Assembly: GCA_903819605.1 (NCBI GenBank)
Contig: CAIJEA010000535.1
Location: 1 to 8,013, forward strand
Source of the DNA: an uncultured cyanobacterium
Lineage (GTDB): Bacteria; Cyanobacteriota; Cyanobacteriia; Pseudanabaenales; Pseudanabaenaceae
Direction: 5' to 3'
Length of the DNA stretch: 8,013 bases
A model generated the notes under the pieces. It did no database searches. It had not been told where the DNA came from and saw only the letters and a program-made list of their open reading frames with translations. Numbering within the stretch: the stretch's first letter is position 1; each line of letters starts with the position of its first letter. Made by a program: the position numbers and the translations under genes. Positions 4,724-8,013 of the stretch are shown piece by piece.

Positions 4724-5419
4724 CTACCACTGAACGCGATACATACAAGACAGCAAGCCATCTTTTTTCGCAGTAATTTTGCCACCCATCGACTGCACCA
4801 TCTCAGTAATTTCACTAAGCGCCGTTAGAAATACCTCAGAGCCTAAATAGGTTTCTAAAATCGCCCAATTTTCCGCAAATTCTAAATCTGGAGCGATCGC
4901 ATCAAAAATCAATACCCCATTTGGCTTTAATACCCGTTTTACCTCACGCAAAACTAATTTCCAATAGTCCAAAGGGTAATAGCAACTAAACCCAGTTGCA
5001 ATCACGCGATCGAAAAATCCACTCTCATAACTTAGCTTATGTGCGGCTCCAAGCTGTACACCCTTAAACAACTTGGAATTAAGCTGCGAACCTCTTGAGT
5101 TAAGTGCTTCTTTAGCCACAAAACTTATTTCTTGCCCATAAAAAAATACTTCCCAGTCGCGCCAAGGATAAATTAAAAAGCTGACCCCACAGCCAATGTC
5201 TAAGCAACGCTGATTTTTTTGAAATTGGGCCAATTCCCAGAAAGGTGAAGCAATTTTACTAGCCAGAGTATGACTCACCCATTCTCGAAATAGCGGCATC
5301 GACTCCACCTCTGCTGGCAAGTCAAAAGCCTCATTACGATATTCGCGATCGTAGCGCTTTTGCACCATGGCGATCGCCTCTGTCCATTCATCCGCCTGAG
5401 AAGTAAAAGCTTGATTCAT
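4724..5419 (-). CDS. Class I SAM-dependent methyltransferase
   Basis: A 231-aa cytoplasmic enzyme with the Rossmann-type methyltransferase fold. Motif I is CLDIGCG (72-78), which binds S-adenosylmethionine. The acidic end of strand 2 is probably Glu97 in YGQEIS, which would contact the ribose hydroxyls. FFDRVIATG (135-143) forms strand 4, and VLKPNGVLIFDAI (163-175) is the usual post-motif segment. The N-terminal 70 residues (EWTEAIAMVQKRYDREYRNE and onward) form a helical cap of unknown specificity. The substrate cannot be inferred. The ATG follows the NERD-helicase stop codon by only 23 bp on the same strand, but two HIP1 sites (4893-4900, 5370-5377) and better codon similarity to the housekeeping side suggest it is a resident gene that the helicase region abuts. 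The start has no strong Shine-Dalgarno sequence. Confidence 0.88.
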   Translation of the reverse strand: MNQAFTSQADEWTEAIAMVQKRYDREYRNEAFDLPAEVESMPLFREWVSHTLASKIASPFWELAQFQKNQRCLDIGCGVSFLIYPWRDWEVFFYGQEISFVAKEALNSRGSQLNSKLFKGVQLGAAHKLSYESGFFDRVIATGFSCYYPLDYWKLVLREVKRVLKPNGVLIFDAIAPDLEFAENWAILETYLGSEVFLTALSEITEMVQSMGGKITAKKDGLLSCMYRVQW

Positions 5420-5442
5420 TTCGGTTTTTGTTAAAGTTAGAT

Positions 5443-7383
5443 TTAGTAAGGAATATCATCAATTTCATGATTCACAATACGGTCACGAGAATTTGAGATG
5501 CGAGAGAAAGATTCCCATGTCTTTCCATATTCTTCTAGCTCAGGAGTCGAGCAAACAACAGTTAGATAACTACCACCGTGATGTCGCTTTAATCGACTCA
5601 TGGCAACATAAGCTGCTGCTAAATCTGTTGATTTTGTAATGGCTATGATCATATACCGAGCCTCCCATCCTTTAAAGCTATGAATTGTGCAAGCTTTAAT
5701 ACGAGCATCACCCATAAAAAAGCTCATTTTCCTAGCTTTTTGCGCTTTACGATTTTTGTCAAATACATGCAAAACATTAAAGCGAAGACTTTCTAAGATA
5801 CTGACGCAAGATAGACCAGTTTCATGATCAGGAAATAGTAGAACAATATCGGAAAATGCTATGTCACCTAGATTTGCAAGTTTAGGAATATTAAAAGTAG
5901 CATCATATGCACAGACTTTAGAGACAATAGATTCCGAGCTAGCCTGAATCCAAGATAAGGTCACTGGATACAAGTCTAGTTTTAGTGTTTTTTCAGCATT
6001 CCACAACTTAATATTTGCATCAGGTAAAAATTCCTCAATAAAAGCTTTGAGATAATCGATTAACTTAGGTGGCATTCGATAACAAATGCTTAATTGGTTA
6101 CGAGCACCATTAGGGAATCCAGCATTTTTCATGGATTCGTCCGTCCATCTCTTAGCTTGATTATAAAGATCTTGGTTTTTATCGTCTACAAGAACAATTT
6201 CTCCACCTTTTTTCAACATTCGCCTTAAAGTATTCCACCAATCTAGATTAAAGTCTTGTCCTTCATCTACAAGAATGGCATCATATTTTTCAAGAAGAAT
6301 TGACTCTTGCCCAATATTATTTTCTAGGTTATCTATTGCTTCATTAGCTATTTCTGCAATCTTATATTCTAAAATTTGATTTAATTCATCTTCTTGGGGA
6401 TTATCTGCGAATAAATCATCATAAGAATGCTTGAGTCCTCCTTGGACAATAATATCTTTGCACCATTGATGAAAGTGGGTATAAGTTATATTTTTATTGC
6501 GTTTTACTTGAGGATTAGGATGTCGAACCACTAAATCTCTAAGGTAATGCAATAAGGTAATGTTGTAGGTGACCAGCAAAACACTTTTTCCTTCAAGAGA
6601 AAGATTGGCTGCTCTATAAGCCAAAACAAGAGATTTACCAGATCCCGCTAAACCACTTATTCGTCGGTATCCTGATCGAGTACGTGTTGTAGCTAGAATC
6701 TTTTGTTTTGGATCTTCTAACTCTAAAGGCTGTCGCTGAGTTTGGGCAAAATCAGGCTCAATTAGCCACCCCCGCAAAGCATCTGCAATCTCTGGCTTCA
6801 TGTATCTGGAAGTTGGCCATTTAGCTGAAGGAAAAACAGAGCTTAGGCGATTTGCTTGTAATTCATCAATGCCCACTAAAGGAAGATAATTTTGAGAACT
6901 ATCAGGATACTTTTCATACAAAGGTTTTAATAAACTTTGTACCCTCTCAGTCTTAGCTCTTGTAAATATTACGCCTGCTGTCACAATTGCAAGATATGAC
7001 TTATTGCGTTCATCACAATTTTGACCAATCAACGGTGCATACAGATTTATAATCTGGTCTCTGTAGTGAATTATCTTGTCAACAGGATTGTCTCTAGATT
7101 GAAAGTCTATCCCTAATTTATTCGTAGCCCATAATTCGTTATGTACTATCAGATAAGGTATTGCGTCTAAATCCCAGTGTTTAACTTCATAAACAGCTAT
7201 CCCAACATTGGGGTTGATCAATACAAAATCTGGACGAAGACCATTCAAATGTGGCTGAATGTAAATCTCCCATTTTTCTGGCAGATTACGCAAAAAGAAA
7301 TCAAGAACAATGCGTTCACCCTCATTTAGTGGAGTGCGAAGTGTATGCAATTCGTCTAGTGGGGGTGAAACAATACGTGGCAT
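5443..7383 (-). CDS. NERD-domain nuclease/UvrD-like SF1 helicase fusion
   Basis: A 646-aa protein that joins a nuclease-related domain to a DNA helicase. The NERD part (about 18-115) shows EGERIVLDFF, then RPDFVLI with Asp52 and VYEVKHW with Glu66 and Lys68, the expected PD-(D/E)xK metal-site residues, so it may cut DNA. The helicase part has Walker A GLAGSGKS (244-251), Walker B LVDEGQDF (371-378), motif III-like VDDKNQDLY (399-407), YRMP (435-438), motif V HSFKGWEARY (568-577) and motif VI YVAMSRLKR (592-600). That is a complete UvrD/Rep-type superfamily 1 ATPase. Such fusions are often found in accessory and phage-defence regions, and a role in degrading or processing foreign or damaged DNA is inference. 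It starts 24 bp after hicA. No HIP1 octamer occurs in its 1.9 kb, unlike the DNA downstream, suggesting transfer. Confidence 0.9.
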   Translation of the reverse strand: MPRIVSPPLDELHTLRTPLNEGERIVLDFFLRNLPEKWEIYIQPHLNGLRPDFVLINPNVGIAVYEVKHWDLDAIPYLIVHNELWATNKLGIDFQSRDNPVDKIIHYRDQIINLYAPLIGQNCDERNKSYLAIVTAGVIFTRAKTERVQSLLKPLYEKYPDSSQNYLPLVGIDELQANRLSSVFPSAKWPTSRYMKPEIADALRGWLIEPDFAQTQRQPLELEDPKQKILATTRTRSGYRRISGLAGSGKSLVLAYRAANLSLEGKSVLLVTYNITLLHYLRDLVVRHPNPQVKRNKNITYTHFHQWCKDIIVQGGLKHSYDDLFADNPQEDELNQILEYKIAEIANEAIDNLENNIGQESILLEKYDAILVDEGQDFNLDWWNTLRRMLKKGGEIVLVDDKNQDLYNQAKRWTDESMKNAGFPNGARNQLSICYRMPPKLIDYLKAFIEEFLPDANIKLWNAEKTLKLDLYPVTLSWIQASSESIVSKVCAYDATFNIPKLANLGDIAFSDIVLLFPDHETGLSCVSILESLRFNVLHVFDKNRKAQKARKMSFFMGDARIKACTIHSFKGWEARYMIIAITKSTDLAAAYVAMSRLKRHHGGSYLTVVCSTPELEEYGKTWESFSRISNSRDRIVNHEIDDIPY

Positions 7384-7407
7384 GGCTAAACCCTAATTGG
7401 CTTACGT

Positions 7408-7617
7408 TTATGAAAAATTAATGTCTGCCTGTTTCTCGATCGATTTCAATGTGCCTATTGGAATCATTTTGCTGCTATGAACAGGAACAATAACAGTCCG
7501 CCTATTCTCAGGATTAAATAACTTGAGATGAGAGCCATTTTGAGACACTTCTAAAAATCCTGCTGATTTAAGTTGTTTAATAACTTGACTAGCAGTTAAT
7601 CGCGGAGATTTAGGCAT
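7408..7617 (-). CDS. hicA: HicA-family mRNA interferase toxin
   Basis: Toxin of a type II toxin-antitoxin pair: HicA proteins are small double-stranded-RNA-binding-fold enzymes that cut mRNA and halt growth when the antitoxin is lost. The 69-aa product fits the family throughout: SQVIKQLKSAGF (10-21), the catalytic motif NGSHLKL with His30, the VPVHSSK strand (44-50), and IGTLKSIEKQADI (54-66). It appears intact and active. The ATG at 7617 is chosen for its MPKSPRLTAS start. It is preceded by an AT-rich leader and no Shine-Dalgarno sequence. hicB lies upstream on the same strand, but the two are separated by 82 bp, an unusually wide gap that contains duplicated gene ends. Downstream, the helicase gene follows after 24 bp, so toxin and helicase are probably co-transcribed. 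Confidence 0.93.
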   Translation of the reverse strand: MPKSPRLTASQVIKQLKSAGFLEVSQNGSHLKLFNPENRRTVIVPVHSSKMIPIGTLKSIEKQADINFS

Positions 7618-7721
7618 AAAAATTTATTACAGAGCCAACTCAACTTTTCGCAAAATAAAGCAGTGCTTGGATTTTGGCAAGTGATTTAGGCATAAGAATT
7701 TAAAGAGCTAACTCAACCATT
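7606..7721 (-). repeat. Imperfect direct repeat spanning hicB-hicA junctions
   Basis: About 40 nt at 7607-7647 match about 39 nt at 7683-7721, offset by about 76 nt, with a few substitutions and a 2-nt gap. Both copies read, on the minus strand, the end of a hicB (codons for VELAL and a stop), a short AT-rich spacer, then ATG CCT AAA TC. Each is thus a complete hicB-end/hicA-start junction. Confidence 0.8.
7618..7699 (-). pseudogene. Fossil hicA start joined to hicB end
   Basis: The gap between hicB and hicA contains an ATG (7691-7693) opening MPKSLAKIQ, whose first four codons match HicA. It closes after 17 codons. In another frame, shortly before the real hicA, the codons KVELAL and a stop mirror the last residues of the intact HicB (MVELAL). 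The simplest reading is that two tandem hicBA units lost everything from the fifth codon of the first hicA to near the end of the second hicB. Nothing here is likely to make a functional protein. Confidence 0.65.
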
Positions 7722-7909
7722 TCAGAGCTTGGCTTTTTAACTAATAAATGATCTGGCAATGGTTCTAGCATCAGAGAAATGGCTTCTTTAAGGTTAGATA
7801 TAGCCTCTTCACGATTATCACCATAAGAAGACACAAAATTTAACTCTGGGCAAGTTGCCGAATAAGATTGCACTTCCTCATCCCATTCTAAAATTGCACG
7901 AACTATCAT
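7700..7909 (-). CDS. hicB: HicB-like antitoxin (short form)
   Basis: Antitoxin partner expected to bind and block HicA. The 69-aa protein is the HicB N-terminal ribonuclease-H-like fold: MIVRAILEWDEEVQSYSATC (1-20), CPELNFVSSYGDNREEAISNLKEAI (20-44), then a short proline-containing tail ending VELAL. There is no C-terminal ribbon-helix-helix or helix-turn-helix, so it probably cannot by itself bind an operator, and autoregulation would need another factor; short HicB proteins of this kind are common in cyanobacteria. The ATG at 7909 lies 9 bp after the stop codon of the partial gene upstream, so it sits inside an operon rather than behind its own promoter. The start context AATAAATTT-ATG resembles that of hicA. 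Confidence 0.9.
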   Translation of the reverse strand: MIVRAILEWDEEVQSYSATCPELNFVSSYGDNREEAISNLKEAISLMLEPLPDHLLVKKPSSEMVELAL

Positions 7910-7918
7910 AAATTTATT

Positions 7919-8013
7919 TCAAAACTCAATATTTTCGTATAAATCAGCCAAGCTAACCTCAACACCAATCGATGAAAGCATAAACCGATCATCTAAATTG
8001 TCATACTCGATAA
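7919..8013 (-). CDS. C-terminal end of an unidentified gene (cut by window edge)
   Basis: An open frame enters from the right edge and ends at TGA (7919-7921). The visible 31 codons end in RFMLSSIGVEVSLADLYENI followed by EF. The acidic, well-formed tail, and the stop only 9 bp before the hicB ATG, suggest a real upstream cistron of the same operon. I do not recognise the family from so short a piece. It has no HIP1 site, like the rest of this region. Confidence 0.55.
   Translation of the reverse strand, partial: IEYDNLDDRFMLSSIGVEVSLADLYENIEF

Noticed and set aside
4458..4776. Plus-strand frames opposite the DUF4090-like and methyltransferase genes
   Set aside because: Antisense shadows of genes with recognisable conserved motifs.

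Overview
The window looks like chromosomal DNA of a cyanobacterium, most likely a filamentous, moderately AT-rich type such as Pseudanabaena (genus is inference). The reasons are a recognisable photosystem I gene (psaE), a cyanobacteria-restricted small protein family, and 15 copies of the HIP1 octamer GCGATCGC.

Layout. 1-297: non-coding leader with the edge of a palindrome and a doubtful 53-codon ORF. 298-2094 (+): a two-component pair, a membrane histidine kinase followed by a NarL/FixJ-type response regulator, with a small hairpin between them. 2121-2167: long palindrome between convergent genes. 2183-3052 (-): mutM, a DNA repair glycosylase. 3079-3119: terminator of psaE. 3136-3327 (-): psaE. 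3328-3577: psaE upstream region plus two hairpins. 3578-4084 (-): an exported L,D-transpeptidase. 4085-4376: intergenic, with two long palindromes. 4377-4664 (-): small cyanobacterial protein, probably DUF4090. 4724-5419 (-): class I SAM methyltransferase. 5443-7383 (-): NERD nuclease-like domain fused to a UvrD-type superfamily 1 helicase. 7408-7617 and 7700-7909 (-): HicA toxin and HicB antitoxin. 7919-8013 (-): C-terminus of an unidentified gene cut by the window edge.

Two regimes are visible. From 1 to about 5420 is housekeeping DNA: HIP1-rich, with long palindromes in the spaces between genes. From 5443 to the end there is no HIP1 octamer and the DNA reads AT-richer, and the genes (unknown-hicB-hicA-NERD helicase, closely spaced on one strand) are typical accessory or defence cargo. 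The most likely reading is a horizontally acquired module transcribed towards, and possibly into, the native methyltransferase gene. The 82-bp gap between hicB and hicA is a fossil: it holds a second hicA start and a second hicB end, as expected if two tandem hicBA units collapsed by deletion.

The other notable signal is a family of long intergenic palindromes. Three share the base motif TTAGGACATAAAACCC...GGGTTT and a GC-rich apex, but each has a different, fully paired middle. They sit next to gene 3' ends, where they may also act as terminators.
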